64,000 bases of DNA. Origin: Pseudoips prasinana (taxonomy: Eukaryota; Arthropoda; Insecta; Lepidoptera; Nolidae). The translations under genes and the position numbers were made by a program. The DNA is taken from contig OX621234.1 of NCBI GenBank assembly GCA_951640165.1, forward strand, positions 28,214,549 through 28,278,548, given 5' to 3'. The notes below the pieces were generated by a model that saw nothing but the letters and a program-made list of their open reading frames with translations, searched no databases and had not been told where the DNA came from. Shown piece by piece: positions 26,693 to 38,220 of the stretch; positions within the stretch are counted from its first letter, which is position 1; each line of letters starts with the position of its first letter.

Positions 26693-26875
26693 AAATTACT
26701 AGATACTTTATGGGAAGTCTGCGAGTATACGCTTGCACGGGTACATCGGAAACTCCCACGGGTGCAACTGAGCCCGAGGAAGAGCATCGCCGACAAGACA
26801 CGCCGCGCTGTGTACAAACATCCTGGATATGCCGGTCTAAGCTAATAAATGTAAATGTAGTTCCAAGCTGTTAAA

Positions 26876-26959
26876 GACTATTAAATGAAGTTCATGGCCA
26901 AGAATAAAATGAAAAGCCAATTTCATTTTATTCATGGCCATGAACTTCATTTAACAGTC
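26876..26959. repeat. Snap-back palindrome, 39-bp arms, 6-base loop
   Basis: Left arm 26876-26914 and right arm 26921-26959 are inverse copies with two mismatches ('GTTCATGGCCAAGAATAAAA' against '...CCATGAATAAAA'); the loop is AGCCAA. No target duplication or related copy was seen. If transcribed it would form a hairpin of pre-miRNA length, but the near-complete pairing and tiny loop are unlike typical animal precursors. Confidence 0.92.
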
Positions 26960-28300
26960 TCGTATGTAATGAACCTGAGATAACTAATCTATATTTATAC
27001 ATTATACATCCTTGATTTACACAGAACTCACTTTTCTTACTAAAGAAAAGTGAGTTCTTGGTTCCGATGGCCGATATAATTTTACAAAACATCACGTTCT
27101 GTCTCTTAAGCTACGTCTTTGTCGAAATAGGAAGCGAATTTTCATGATTTAAATAATCTAATGTCTCCACGGAGCGACCGTCCTGAGGTAGTAGTAAACG
27201 CGACAACGCAACGGCGCACTACGGAACATGGTAGAACAACTGCCGATCATAAATTGTTTTTGCTTAGGTCGTTACTGACGCACTTGATTTTTTTAATAGT
27301 ATAAGAGTGGAACTTTTGCATAATGTAGTAATTTTGCCTGAATTAAGTTTGAATTTGTTTTTTTAATACTAAAAAATGTCAATTCAAAAAATGTCTAGTT
27401 CAGGTCGGTTCGCTATAATATTTTAAAAATGGATGTCTTGCAAAAATTTAAGCTAATAGATATTAAGTGTTATACATTTCTAAAAAGCTCATTGTGTATA
27501 GATTTTAAAGCAATTATAATGTTGTAGGTTTTATTATTACTTTTCTTAAAAAAAAAAACTTAACAGTAAGTGAGGGGAAAACATACAGTTTTTAACTTCA
27601 TCGAGACTTTTGACTGTTACCAATGCCTCCCGATGCTTTAGATTTGATGTCTTTTTGTAGTCTAGATATTCATAAATAACGTACAGTGTTATAACGATAC
27701 GTGCAGTTTTAGAAGTTATCGGGAAAAGTATGACACAAGTCAGGGAACAGGAAACATATCGTATCGTTTACGGTTGCTAATGTAAATAGTTCACTCATTA
27801 GTTTGTGGTATATTTTATTTAAATATTAATTATTTTATGATAATAGTGTGCAATAGCTACAGTTTGCACTCAGTTTGCGGTACAACTTTAGTCAACAAAA
27901 TGCACTCTACCAATAATGTATAAAGAGTGGATTCACTTGAAATCGCCATTACAAATTCGTAATAGAACTATAAAGACTTTTGTTTGACCGTTTTGATTCG
28001 ATATGGAAATGATATTACATATTTCATACAAGCTTTTTTTTAAACATGGTCATCCACGAGTGAAAAAAGAAGCGATAAAAGCTAGAAAAGAAAACTCTAG
28101 TTCAACTGCGTTTTCGTGAGGAGCTAGGATTGATCATCAACAAACCACGACAAGTAAGTGGTAATACCAATGACGGTAATACTGATAGAAGATTTTTTAC
28201 AATGCAGAATGTTCTGCTGCAATCACAGGAGTGAATATAAATGTAATTAAACGGCGTTACATAATTTTACAAGCGCTTTCATCTAGTATATTTTTTTTTT
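26960..28300. other. Intergenic AT-rich stretch
   Basis: Apart from the palindrome at 27023-27058, I find no gene or repeat I can support in this 1.3 kb. Confidence 0.35.
27023..27058. repeat. Perfect snap-back palindrome, 16-bp arms, 4-base loop
   Basis: AGAACTCACTTTTCTT, then ACTA, then its exact inverse ending at 27058. Confidence 0.92.
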
Positions 28301-28475
28301 TTTGTTTTTATGTCTGAAGGCGACAAACGAGCAAGTGGGTCACCTGATGGTAACTGATCAGTGATCACCGCCGCCCATGGACACTCGCAACACCAGAGGA
28401 GTCGCGGGTGCATTGCCGGCCTTCAAAGGTGAGCAAACAAGTGTTGCTGACCCTTCCCCCCACCCCAATGAGCTC
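28285..28475 (-). repeat. Lepidopteran SINE-like repeat ('CCGCCCATGGACACTCGCAA')
   Basis: Starts after a long T run with 'GACAAACGAGCAAGTGGGTC' and contains 'GTGATCACCGCCGCCCATGG', 'CACTCGCAACACCAGAGGAG' and 'GCGGGTGCATTGCCGGCC'. This is one of the most recognisable repeats in moths and butterflies. The T-run at its left (28291-28302) suggests a poly(A) tail on the minus strand, hence the orientation given. Confidence 0.7.
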
Positions 28476-28740
28476 TGGCGACCTTACCCACACACGGAAA
28501 CACAACATTAAAATTATTAATGTTATTATAAAGGAATGTCTTCTGTAACGTGGAGGAATAGTGGTAAATGCCGAGAAGTTTAGCAATTATTCCATGGAAA
28601 CTACCAGAAACTATGTGAACAGTAATGATTAGGTACTACATGCCATCTTTAGTACATATAATTTTAATTCGTGGCGAAATTATCATTATGCATTTTGCTG
28701 TGCTTCCTATTGGTCAACTTTCTCGGAATAAGGATTATAA

Positions 28741-28797
28741 AAGATTTCGGCTACATCATTAAGCAAATAATTTGCTTAATGATGTAGCCGAAATCTT
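28741..28797. repeat. Perfect snap-back palindrome, 27-bp arms, 3-base loop
   Basis: Left arm 28741-28767 (AAGATTTCGGCTACATCATT...) and right arm 28771-28797 are exact inverses separated by TAA. Such perfection in AT-rich neutral DNA implies a recent origin. Confidence 0.95.
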
Positions 28798-28895
28798 ATA
28801 CATTAATGTACATTAATTTACATTACAATAATGTACATTAATTTTTAATTAAATACAATTACAATAATGTACATTAATTTAATGTACATTATGCT
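28798..28895 (+). repeat. AATGTACATT-rich short repeat cluster
   Basis: The self-complementary core AATGTACATT(AATTT) recurs at least five times in about 95 bp, interleaved with 'ACAATTACAATA'. It starts immediately after the palindrome at 28741-28797. Confidence 0.75.
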
Positions 28896-29069
28896 TGATA
28901 TAATTATGTGGTAGTATTATATGTAGTAAGTATTAATAATATAACTTTGAAATTCCGTTACTAAATGTTTTACGAGATAAATATTTGTAAACATAATTTT
29001 ACTTGTTTAAGTACTGAAGAGCTATATTACCCTTGTTTTACAATAAACTAATGTAATTATACATTTTTA

Positions 29070-29371
29070 TCTATACATATAATAAAATCGTAGGAAAAAC
29101 AAAACTGTACATTGAATATTTTTTTAAAGAATTCTTGGGGCCTCGAAGCCAAAAATATAGTTTTTTGAATTTTTGTCTAATTGTCTATATGTATGTCCGG
29201 GCTAAACTCAAAAAGTACTGCATGGATTTACTTCAATTTTTTCATGAATATTACTAAGAGTTCGGTTCAACATATAGGGTACATATTATCACGCTAGCAC
29301 CTACAGGGGAGAAGCTGTGATAATTTATAAAATTTAACGCGGGTAAAACCACGGGGCACAGCTAGTACACA
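29070..29371 (+). repeat. Insect dispersed repeat ending 'GGGGCACAGCTAGT'
   Basis: Contains 'AAAACAAAACTGTACATTGA', 'TATGTCCGGGCTAAACTCAA' and 'TACTGCATGGATTT'. It ends 'ACGCGGGTAAAACCACGGGG' and 'CACAGCTAGT'. The inverted form of this end starts the repeat at 44338. A CTAG end next to T after a GC-rich stem is compatible with a Helitron-like terminus, but this is not proven. Confidence 0.5.
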
Positions 29372-29729
29372 ATATAAATAGTGTTGTCCTCAAGGAAATA
29401 AATATAGACCATTTATAAAAGATTTTCTTTTATAAAAAATTGTTAAACAACCTATGGTTTAATACTAAAAAAATACATTTTTTTTCAATTTCTTTTTTAT
29501 AATTTATAAACTAAACATTTGACTATAATTGTATCATTATTGGTTTGTATATACTCTGCAGAGATACTACGTGACAAATTTCAGCTTTTTACTTCAATCA
29601 ACAAAAAAGTTACACATTTTTGAACTGATACGCACGATTCTGGCCCATAGTGCGGCGCGGTGGGACCGTTATCCGCAGATCTCACGAACTCGATAGTAAA
29701 ATCATATGCAGGCAGGCTCACCGACAACT

Positions 29730-29927
29730 CTACAAACGGCGAGCAGCTGTTTGCTGAATTATACTCTTTTCGACAAAAATATACGTTAGGGGCTGGTGCT
29801 CCGTTCTTAGCTTAAATGCCTCCCAAATAAATAGTGATGGCTTGGTGACACCAAACAAAATAGCAAGTGCTTCCTTGTCGAGCTGACTATAATTGCACTC
29901 GCGCGCGCTGAGCGTGCGCGAACACAA
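29730..29927 (-). pseudogene. Ty3/gypsy RNase H fragment
   Basis: 65 open residues. 'SARECNYSQLDKEALAILFG' and 'FKLRTEHQPLTYIF' are hallmark RNase H sequences of Ty3/gypsy pol proteins. The fragment is directly fused upstream to an RT palm piece without the intervening sequence. Confidence 0.85.
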
Positions 29928-30011
29928 AAGTCATCGGGGAATACCTATCACACAACCTGGCACGCCGCGCAACATCTCCTCCATAATCTATTGAAACTTT
30001 TCCGATATACC

Positions 30012-31299
30012 TACATCACGCAAAAAAGTATCGGGAATGGATGATTTGTTTATGGTTCCAACTTCAAATTATTGTTTCTTTTGTTGTTGTTAGATTGGCA
30101 CAACTGTTTTCTGTTATTTATATTAAATACAGTACTGGTTTTAGTAATATCATATATAGTGTGTATTGCGAATTTCATAATGGACAAAAATATCGAACAA
30201 ATAGTTTAAATTTTGCATCGGTAATGGAATTTCGTGTTCGGAGTCACTGAAAATGTTACAGAAGGCTTACGGTGAATGGACTTTATCAAAAACTCGTGCT
30301 TATGAGTGGTTCAAAGCGTTCAAAAGCGGTCGAGATGTGATGAAAGATTTGCCTCGCTCTGGTTGGCCATCAACGTTTGCAACTGAAGTTAACATCGCAA
30401 AAGTGAAGGAAATAGTGACTGAAAATCCTCATTCAACTCTGAGAGAAATAGCCGCCGAACTTTCTGTATCTCACGAGTCGATTCTTACCATTTTAACTAA
30501 TCATTTGGGTATGAAACATGCTGCCGCTCGGTTAGTCCCAAAAGATCTGAATTTTCTCCTAAGACTCAATCGCTTGAAAGTCGCTGAGGACATGGTAGAA
30601 CGAGTCAATTCGAACGACCCAACAATCATGAAACGCATTGTTACTGGTGACGAGACGTGGTTTTATGAGATTGACATGCAAACTAGTCAACAAGCTTCGG
30701 AGTGGCGCCTTCCAACTGAACCGAAACCGAAAAAATCACGCCAAAGTCGATCATAAGTCAAAGTCGAGTTGACTGTTTTCTTTGACTATCGCGGTGTTGT
30801 GCACTCTGAATTCTTCCGGAAGGTCGAACGGTAAATAAAGAATATTATTTGAGCGTTATGCGGCGTTTAAGAGAGCAAATTCGACGAAAGAGGCCAGATT
30901 TGTGGAAAGAAAATTCTTGGAATTGGCACCACGATAATGCGCCTTCGCACAAGGCCATCATTGTGAACGAATTGTTGACCAAACACTTAACAAATACCAT
31001 TCAGCAACCACCATATTCACCAGATATGGCTCCAGCTGACTTCTTTCTTTTTCCTAAAGTCAAATTACCACTTCGTGGTACCCGTTTTCGATCGGTAGAA
31101 GGCATAAAGGAGAATTCGCGGCGAGAACTGAACTCAATTCCGAAAGCAGCGTTTAAAAAATGTTTTGATGAATGGATTATTCGTTGGAGTAAGTGTATCG
31201 TTTCTGAAGGAGCATACTTTGAAGGTGATAAAATAAATTTGGATGAATAACAAACATTTTGTTTATTATTGATCTTTTCCCGGTACTTTCTTGACAGTA
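30012..31299 (+). mobile_element. Mariner element inside the gypsy RT region
   Basis: Ends are inferred from the inverted blocks 'AAAAAAGTATCGGGAA' (about 30021-30036) and 'TTCCCGGTACTTTC' (about 31277-31290), with TA at 30012-30013 and 31298-31299. Arms are imperfect, so the left end has an uncertainty of about 10 bases. Gypsy RT sequence continues on both sides in matching orientation, so the mariner inserted into an existing gypsy copy. Confidence 0.78.
30180..31250 (+). pseudogene. Mariner transposase, DD34D, with early stop and frameshifts
   Basis: The ATG at 30180 begins 'MDKNIEQIV' and hits a stop at once. The frame 30253-30756 gives the HTH region ('STLREIAAELSVSHESILTI') and the first catalytic Asp ('VTGDETWFYEID'). 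The frame 30849-31250 gives the second Asp ('WHHDNAPSHKAI') and the third ('YSPDMAPADFFLFP'), with 34 residues between them, and ends 'SEGAYFEGDKINLDE'. All three Asp are kept, but one nonsense codon and at least one frameshift (30757-30848) inactivate it. The remaining protein is otherwise well conserved, so decay is moderate. Confidence 0.88.
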
Positions 31300-31351
31300 C
31301 CGGGTAGTAATACATGATAAACCGTACGGAGTACGTCTGTAAGCAAAAGTA

Positions 31352-31393
31352 CCTATATGCGTAGTAATAGACCGCTATTACGACGCATATAGG
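31352..31393. repeat. Snap-back palindrome in gypsy RT remnant, ~19-bp arms
   Basis: CCTATATGCGTAGTAATAG at 31352-31370 faces 'CTATTACGACGCATATAGG' at 31375-31393 with one mismatch and a 4-base loop. It lies within the gypsy coding remnant, so it arose after insertion. Confidence 0.88.
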
Positions 31394-32819
31394 GTTATTA
31401 TGAATCTTCAGATAAGATACATTGTTCTAAAGCATGCTGGAAATGTATTTTAGCGTGTTTCTCCCCGAGTCTAGACGGCGAATAATTACTCAATGTGAGT
31501 TGATGGATTAGAATCTCTTTTCAGCATACGGTTAATCATGATTTTGTAATCGCCGCAAATACGAATATCCCCATTACTCTTAACGACGGGATCTATAGGA
31601 GTGTCATAATCGGAATAATCAACGCGTTAGATGGAACCATCGGCTTCGAGACGAGCCAGCACCCTTTCTACTCTTGTGCGTAATGATAGCGGCACGAGCC
31701 GAGCTCAACAATAAACCGTTTTGATATCAGTTATCCGACGCTGAATGCAGCATTTACAAGTACCAAACTTATCACTCAAAACTTCCGGATATTCCTTACA
31801 TAGTTGAGCTACGAATCGATCCTCTACAATTTTATTATGGTTTATTTTTAAAACTGGCATCCACTGCTGCCCTAGTAAGGGCGAGCGCTATCTGAATATA
31901 AAGTCGTAAGCCAATGCTACATAACTATCTAAACGGACATCCACCTCAATGTAGCCCCGAGTATGATCGTAATATTAAATTATCCTTAATCATAACATTG
32001 TTCAAAAACATCTTTTATACATAATTTTACTTATTACAGAGATACGACTACCAGTGCTTATCTCACATTCGACAATTTCGTTGTCAATCAGCAGCTTAAC
32101 AAAATATGGTTTGTTACCTGTCGCCGACACTCTGATGTTGAACATCTCGTCCTCCGAACCATCACTCGCATAATTTTACCAACCGCTACTATTAACACCG
32201 CGCACTTTACACATCACCTTCAGGTGACTCTTTTGACCGCACTCATCACGAATGTAATTTGATACTTATCGATCACATGTGACTTGCCGCACCGCCAGCA
32301 GGATCACACGCGCGTGCGGCGGCTGGCAGGGCCCGGCGGCCGCGCGCTTGTTGCACGCTGTCCCCCGCCCGTCATCTCCGTGGAGTTCGTCGAAATTCTA
32401 GTCCTCATAGCGTCATTGGCGACCCCGGAAACCAACTGGTCTCCCAAATTTTCTTGAGGCGTCGAACACGAACTGCCCTCTCCGAAGTTACACGTAGTCG
32501 CTAAATGCTTCAATGACTGCAGGTAGTCGGGACCAAACACTACTATGGTATACTGTTCGAGACGCAACCTTAATACGTGGCGTTCGGCAATTTCTGACCG
32601 CTGTGTATCTTAAATCTTCACTAAAACCCTTTAATTAAATACTTAAATTGATTAAAGCGACGAATATACGTAGGTCACTGCTTCGCATTTAGATTAAATA
32701 ATTATTTTTACCGATCGGCATTGTTATCGCACACGTGTACAAAGTGAATCGAAAATATAGTTATTAAAACAGTGAATACTCAGTTTCGATAGACTTCTTT
32801 AAAAAATAAATTGAATAAT

Positions 32820-34970
32820 GTCTTGAAATTAATTAATATTTATGCCACTCGGGTCAACGCTAAAAGTAAGATATGACTGCTTCCGAACAGCACTGCCACT
32901 TGATGTAGGAGTTGGTAATAAAAGCCTAATATTATCATCCTTGACATAGGTCATGTCTGGAGTATTTGGCATAGAAAAACGTTCATTCTTGTGTCTCAAA
33001 TAACATACAAAGAGCTCAAGCGAATCGTTTCATTTTTTTAGTACTTTAGCTACGTAGTACAATTATCGTTTTTTGGATGCTAATTCAACTACAACATACT
33101 CTTGGATTTCTTGGCAAAGGCTTCATCAACGACTCGTGTTATTATATCAACATTATCTTTTTCATCACTCAAACAACTCGCTTCGCCTGATGAATCATCG
33201 TCTAAGATAATTTTAGAATCCTCTTCAGAGTCGCTTTGAAGAACTTTTCTAATAGCTTTCATTGCTGTGGATTTCATTGCTTTTTCTTTTAATTTTTCTT
33301 GTGGTTATCTTGTAAATGAACTGCATTGCATTATCAGATTTAATTATTGCAGCAAAATGTAGGTGAGACAGAGCAGGTGGAGTTGAATCATCTGAAGATA
33401 GATTAACAAACAATTACCCAGTTCTTTTGCTTCTTTAAGAGATTAAATAATCAATTGTTGAAAAGCGTATATTATGGAGGGACTTGAGGTAACTTGGTCG
33501 AGATATAACATTGCATTAATTATATTTTCATGCATTGATTTGGAACTGTCAAACTTTCATTACTGTCTACGACAAAAGCTGAAAGAAAAATAAGAAAAGT
33601 AGCGAGCTTGAACCCTTTATGCACATATGGCGGATAAAACTTCCGCCACCTGTGCACCGCATTAAACGACTGAAGAATACAACATTGATGATTACAATTA
33701 GTTTGATTAAGTATGCATACCTATTCGTTCTTCGGCAGCAGGTCTGTCAATGACACTGCTTGGCATAGAATCCTCTTCTGAGAAAATATTTCTGTCGAAG
33801 GGGTATATTCCGGTTTTCTTGAATGATTTCTTTATATTTGTTGAAGTCATAGCCTTCACATGAACTTGACCAACAAACGTTCCAATTTGCTAAATGGTCA
33901 CTTGACATCCAGGATTTTGCATCGACCATGACTTCTTTGGTGACCCATAGTATGATTTAAACGGTCCATGGATGCTGACATCTTACGGTTTAAGTTTCGT
34001 TGAAGTGCGAGCTTCTAAAATAAGCACAGTTACCCCCGACTATTTGGCCAAATCAAGTGCTTCAATCGATATATGTGACTCGTCGTTGTCCATTATAAGA
34101 ACAGTTGGGGAATTTTAAGTAGATCCTGATCGCTGCACTAAATACTTCATCACCTCTACAAAAACTTCAGTGTTCAGCCAACCTGTCACGAAAATTAGGA
34201 AACAAGGTGGTGTACCAACTCTCATGTGACCATTTGTTTCAACACACCTCCTGCACTTATTATGTTGCACGTTGAGAAGAAAGTACCTTTTTCCCCACTG
34301 GAATCTTTGCATGTTTCTTTGGTCTTTTCGAGCTAAAACTTTCGGATTTATCTGAACAATCATCGTAGCAGTCTCATCCAAGTTATAAATGCGCTTACCA
34401 TCTGCAAAGGCTAGACTGCGACAAAGAACATTTTTAAGATTGTCATAAAATATTTGAACACTTTCTTTATTGAACGGTTTTTCCCGTTCCGAGCTGCGGT
34501 TTTCAAGTTTACACAATTTCGTATTAGAGAATCGCGCACGAAACTCTCGTAGCCAATCTGCACCAGCCATTCTATTTGTTTCCCAACTCTGCGGTACTAA
34601 ATTATTCATTTTTGCCATATCATAAGCTATTTGGCAGCCAGCTCTAGTGGTAAGGCCATAAAACATTAGGGCGATTTTTTTTTTAAATAATCACTAAAGG
34701 CCACCTCCATTTCAGCTCTAAATATTTTCCTGGCGGAATAATTCGGTGTGAGGCGATCAGGATTTTCCTTTGCGTTGTATCTTTGCACAGTAGTTAAAGG
34801 AATGCGGTACTCTATTGCTGCTTGCCTGATACTTTTACCGGATTTTATGGCATCTAAAGCCTTTCGCATATGAGCCTCGGTATGAGTACCTACTTTTCTA
34901 TTCGATTTAATTCTACCCATTCTGTAATCAAATAAGATTATTTTAATTAAATAAGTAACTCGTTTCATAA
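32820..34970 (-). pseudogene. Pogo-type (Tigger-like) transposase gene, unit A
   Basis: The HTH start at 34968 reads 'MGRIKSNRKVGTHTEAHMRK' with 'SGKSIRQAAIEYRIPLTTVQ' (CENP-B/Psq-type DNA binding). The frame then breaks in a T8-type homopolymer near 34676 and continues in 34115-34666 ('RIYNLDETATMIV', first Asp). Segments of the catalytic core are deleted near 34200-34260. The third-Asp region (about 33985) has a stop where copies B and C read 'LQPL'. The C-terminal tail is represented by 33089-33277 and 32840-33010 in broken frames. It is inactive. Confidence 0.8.
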
Positions 34971-35178
34971 ATTATAGCTATTTCCAGATTATTAGTTAAG
35001 TATTATTTATTTGCCCTCGTAAAATCATGCGCATCTTCTTACTATAAGTACCAGTTAATCGCGGTCCACTATGAGAAACCCACCGTTGGACCAGACGGAA
35101 TTTAAACATAAACAAGAATAAACCTGTTAAGAAAAATAACTAGTCAATTGTGTATGAGATATATTTTATAACTCAAAT

Positions 35179-35339
35179 GCCCGGGACAGCAAGACTTTCG
35201 TTATTGTATTGCTGAATTATAATAATATATTTTTTTCTTTTTGCTATGCAGGCAAGATCAACTAGGATATATGGTGGCCCGTCATAGTTTGTTTATCTTT
35301 CAGCTTTTATAAAATAACGAAGGTCTGGCTCTCGTAGGC
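35179..35339. mobile_element. Miniature inverted-repeat element 'F', unit A copy
   Basis: 161 bp bounded by GCCCGGGACAGCAAGACTTT on the left and the inverse 'AACGAAGGTCTGGCTCTCGT'-type end on the right. It has the same ends as the 1.8-kb element in unit C (43616-45444), of which it looks like an internal-deletion form. It has no ORF. Confidence 0.65.
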
Positions 35340-35455
35340 TATTGTTCTACAAACAAGTGCAAAGTGTGATAATACGAGTATAATCGTATCTATATTTATT
35401 GTAAGTCAGCAACAATAAACAAAATATCAACTCACATTTCAAAATATTTTTGCAG

Positions 35456-35548
35456 CGTCACATGAAAATCAGGCGTGGCCCATCACCCGATGAGCACAGC
35501 TATGCGGAAATGAACGGAGATTACGTACGGGGAGGGGGCGCTTTGTGA
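35456..35548 (+). pseudogene. Exon-like ORF, unit A copy (truncated)
   Basis: Follows the acceptor 'ATATTTTTGCAG' and reads 'RHMKIRRGPSPDEHSYAEMN' then 'GDYV', where it goes off frame and is cut by the A/B junction. Compare the full 145-base copies at 39995-40139 and 45550-45694. Confidence 0.6.
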
Positions 35549-35795
35549 GCTTCTTCAAGAGATTGAATAATCGATTGGTGAAACGCGTCTATTATGGAGG
35601 GACTTGAGGTAACTTGGTCTCGATCCAACATTGCATTAATCATATTTTCTTGTATTGATTTGAAACTGTCAAACTTACATTACTGTCGACGACAATAGCT
35701 GAAAGAAAAATAAGAAAAGTAGCGAGCTTGAATCCTTTATACACAGATGGCGGATAAAACTTCCGCCACCTGCGCACCGCCTTAAACGACTAAAA

Positions 35796-38220
35796 TAAGG
35801 GTCTTCAACCCGCGGCCCGCCGATATGTTTTCTGCGGACCGCCAACAGCATTCTCAATAATGACTACAATTAAGTTTTAAAAAGTACTTCTAGGTTGCCG
35901 AAATTAGTGAAAACTGCACAGCTGTGTACGCTTTACTATCCTAGCCACTACCCTGTAATTAACTCGACTGTCGGCACCATGCAGACCAAACTTTCTAAGA
36001 AATTCGTTCTTTTGTTTACAAATTGCGATTGCTTGCCAAGCAAGCAGTAGACTGTTGTTTACCATGACCACTGTTCAAAATAAAGTCGCAACTGTCCACG
36101 CAATGAGTGATAGTTACGCGGAGGTGGAAGCGGTTATAGCGGGCTGCGGGGGCGGGGGCGGGGGAGACAGCGCGCGCGGCTGAAACGCGTTGCGTAGTTC
36201 GCTAGCTAGTCAGTCAGTGCTGAGCCGTAAGTACTCTTTATTCTGTGGCCGAGCGTTGAACAGCATGTCTTGTGCGATGGCAGCCAGTATTTGTCGAAGA
36301 CGCAAAGTTAAGGATGAGCGCCGATTATTTCAAGAAAAATGGATGAACTTATATTTGTTTGTTTGTGTTGGAGAAAAGCCAATTTGCCTCGTATGCAATG
36401 AATCGGTCGCTGTAACCAAGGAATATTATATCAAACGTCATTACGATTCCAAACATTCAAGTAAGTTTGCTCACATTCAAGGACAACTTCGTATTGATAA
36501 GGTGGAATCCCTGAAGAAACAACTTGAACGACAGCAGCATTCATTCCGCAAACATAACGAAGACAGTGTGGCAGGAGTAAAAGTAAGCTATATTATTACA
36601 GAAAAATGCCGCATAAGTCAAAACCATTTACTGACGGAGAATTCATAAAAAAATGTATTAAGGCAGAAGTGTTATCTCCCTTACAGAAGCACTTTACTTC
36701 AAGATAAGTTTGTCAGGTATTACTGTAGCTCGGAGGATAGAAGACCTAGCAGGGTATATAGAAAGTGCGTCACAATTCGTTTATTAATCCGTTGCGCTCG
36801 ACCAGAGTACAGACTTAACTGATACCGCGCAGTTGGCTGTGTTTATTTGCAGCATTGAAAGGAATTTTTTTGTCACTGAAGAAATGGCTGCTTTAGTTCC
36901 AATGAAAGGCAGCACAAAAGGTAGTGATTTGTATGAATCATTCAATGCTGTCGTAAATAAATATAAGCTAAATGTGTCAAATTTGGCTGGGATAACTACG
37001 GACGGTGCTCCGGCTATGGTTGGTAAAAATGAAGGACTTGTTGCTTTAGTAAGGAACCATAATCCTGATGTTTCTTTTGTACAGTACCATTGCAATATTC
37101 ATCAAGAAAACTTGTGTGCAAAGTCTATTAATATCTAAGATGTTATGAGTACTTATGAGTATTGTAGTAAAAACTGTGAACTGTATTAAATCTCGAGGCT
37201 TGAATCACAGGCTGTTTCAGGAATTTTTAAAAGATATCAAAACTGAATACGATGACATAACTTATTTCAGCGATGTTAGTTAGCTGAGCCGAGGTAAAAT
37301 GTTAAAATGAGTTTTTGACTTGCGAAAAGAAATTGCCGATTTTATGCAAAGCTGTGCCACATTTCAGCGATGAAGAATGGCTGGCCGATTTGTGTTTTCT
37401 TACCGATATCACATTACAACTCAAAGACTTGAATCAGAAATTACAAGGAAAAAATAAGTTAGTTCACGAATTATTACAAGCGAGCAAGATTTTTTACAAG
37501 CGTTTGAATAAAACTCGAACTATGGATCAACCAGTTCCAAAGAAACATTACCACGCATTTTCCTCATCTGCCATTATTCCAGATTTCCAATATAGACAAA
37601 TATATTTCTGCACTTCAGGATCTGAAAACACAATTCCATTCGCGATTCCTTGATTTTCGGAGAGACGAAAAGTACCTAAATTTATTTGCTCGTCCATTTA
37701 GGGTTTTGGTTGAAGAAGGTCCGGAAGAGTTTCAGATGGAATTGATAAAGCTACAGAGCAAATCAACCTTAAAAATAAATTTGATGTTGATTTGCTTGAT
37801 TTCATTACAGATTTCCCCAAAATCAGTGATCAAGCACTGAAAACAATATCACTTTTTGGATCCACATATTCATGTCAGCAGTTATTTTCACGCATGAAAA
37901 ACGTGCAATCCAAAACGAGGACCAGAATCACCGATGTTCACCTTGAGAGCAGTTTGAGGAATGCAACCAGCAATATTAAACCAGATATTGATAAACTGGT
38001 TAAAAATAAGCAGTGTCAGACATCTCATTAACCAATTGCATTGTATTGATTTTTATTTGGCCCTTTCGTTGATGTTGGCTCAATAAATAAATATTTTCTA
38101 ATTATCTACTTGTTTAAAATCGAATCCTGACCATTGAAAAAAAACCCTTATAAAAACACCCACTGTGCTGAAAAAAAAACATATTTTGGCCCTTGATTTG
38201 TAAAACGTTGAAGACCGCCG
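35796..38220 (+). mobile_element. hAT transposon (2425 bp) with 8-bp target duplication
   Basis: Ends 'GGGTCTTCAAC' at the left and 'GTTGAAGACC' at the right form short inverted repeats. Flanks are GACTAAAA (35788-35795) and GACAAAAG (38221-38228). The uninterrupted site in unit C (about 42050) reads GACTAAAG, so each flank differs from it by one base, as expected for an 8-bp hAT duplication with later mutation. A GC-rich patch with GGGGGC runs (about 36137-36180) precedes the ORF. Confidence 0.87.
36265..38031 (+). pseudogene. hAT transposase, GTF2IRD2/ZBED5-like, frameshifted
   Basis: Pieces in order. 36265-36645: BED-type zinc finger ('PICLVCNESVAVTKEYYIKR', then HYDSKH) and a basic 'SICRRRKVKDERRLFQEKW' N-terminus. 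About 36790-37135: catalytic region with 'DQSTDLTDTAQ' (usually DEST), 'AGITTDGAPAMVGKNEG' and 'CNIHQENLC'. 37315-37640: helical insertion ('LCFLTDITLQLKDLNQKLQG'). 37792-38031: hATC dimerisation ('KTISLFGSTYSCQQLFSRMK'). At least four frame breaks separate them. The family has given rise to domesticated genes in vertebrates; here it is plainly a decayed transposase. Confidence 0.88.

Larger units (their letters stand above)
29640..32660 (-). pseudogene. Ty3/gypsy retrotransposon remnant (split by a mariner)
   Basis: Minus-strand order is gag (32300-32567, with 'SLKHLATTCNFGEG' and 'DQLVSGVANDAMRTRI'), zinc-knuckle-like Cys/His motifs (about 32200-32300), protease ('KPYFVKLLIDNEIVECEIST', about 32040-32110), RT N-part ('YDTPIDPVVKSNGDIRICGD', about 31560) and an RT piece like 'THIGTFAYRRTPYGLSC' (about 31330). 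The rest (29640-30005) gives 'IMEEMLRGVPGC' and then RNase H 'ECNYSQLDKEALAILFGVTK' with 'LRTEHQPLTYIF'. A deletion joins RT to RNase H. The style is that of the Mag-like insect group. Many stops are present; no LTR or env was identified. Confidence 0.8.

Noticed and set aside
26500..26874. ORFs on both strands near 26.6 kb
   Set aside because: They lie in the GC-rich insert of repeat family R; no motif and no matching frame in copy 1.
26876..26959. microRNA precursor
   Set aside because: The stem is almost perfectly paired with a 6-base loop and looks like the other snap-back duplications in the window; nothing points to a mature miRNA.
32300..32570. Host gene for the 87-residue frame rich in Ser/Arg/Pro
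   Set aside because: Its first half is clearly gypsy gag, matching 40430-40740.
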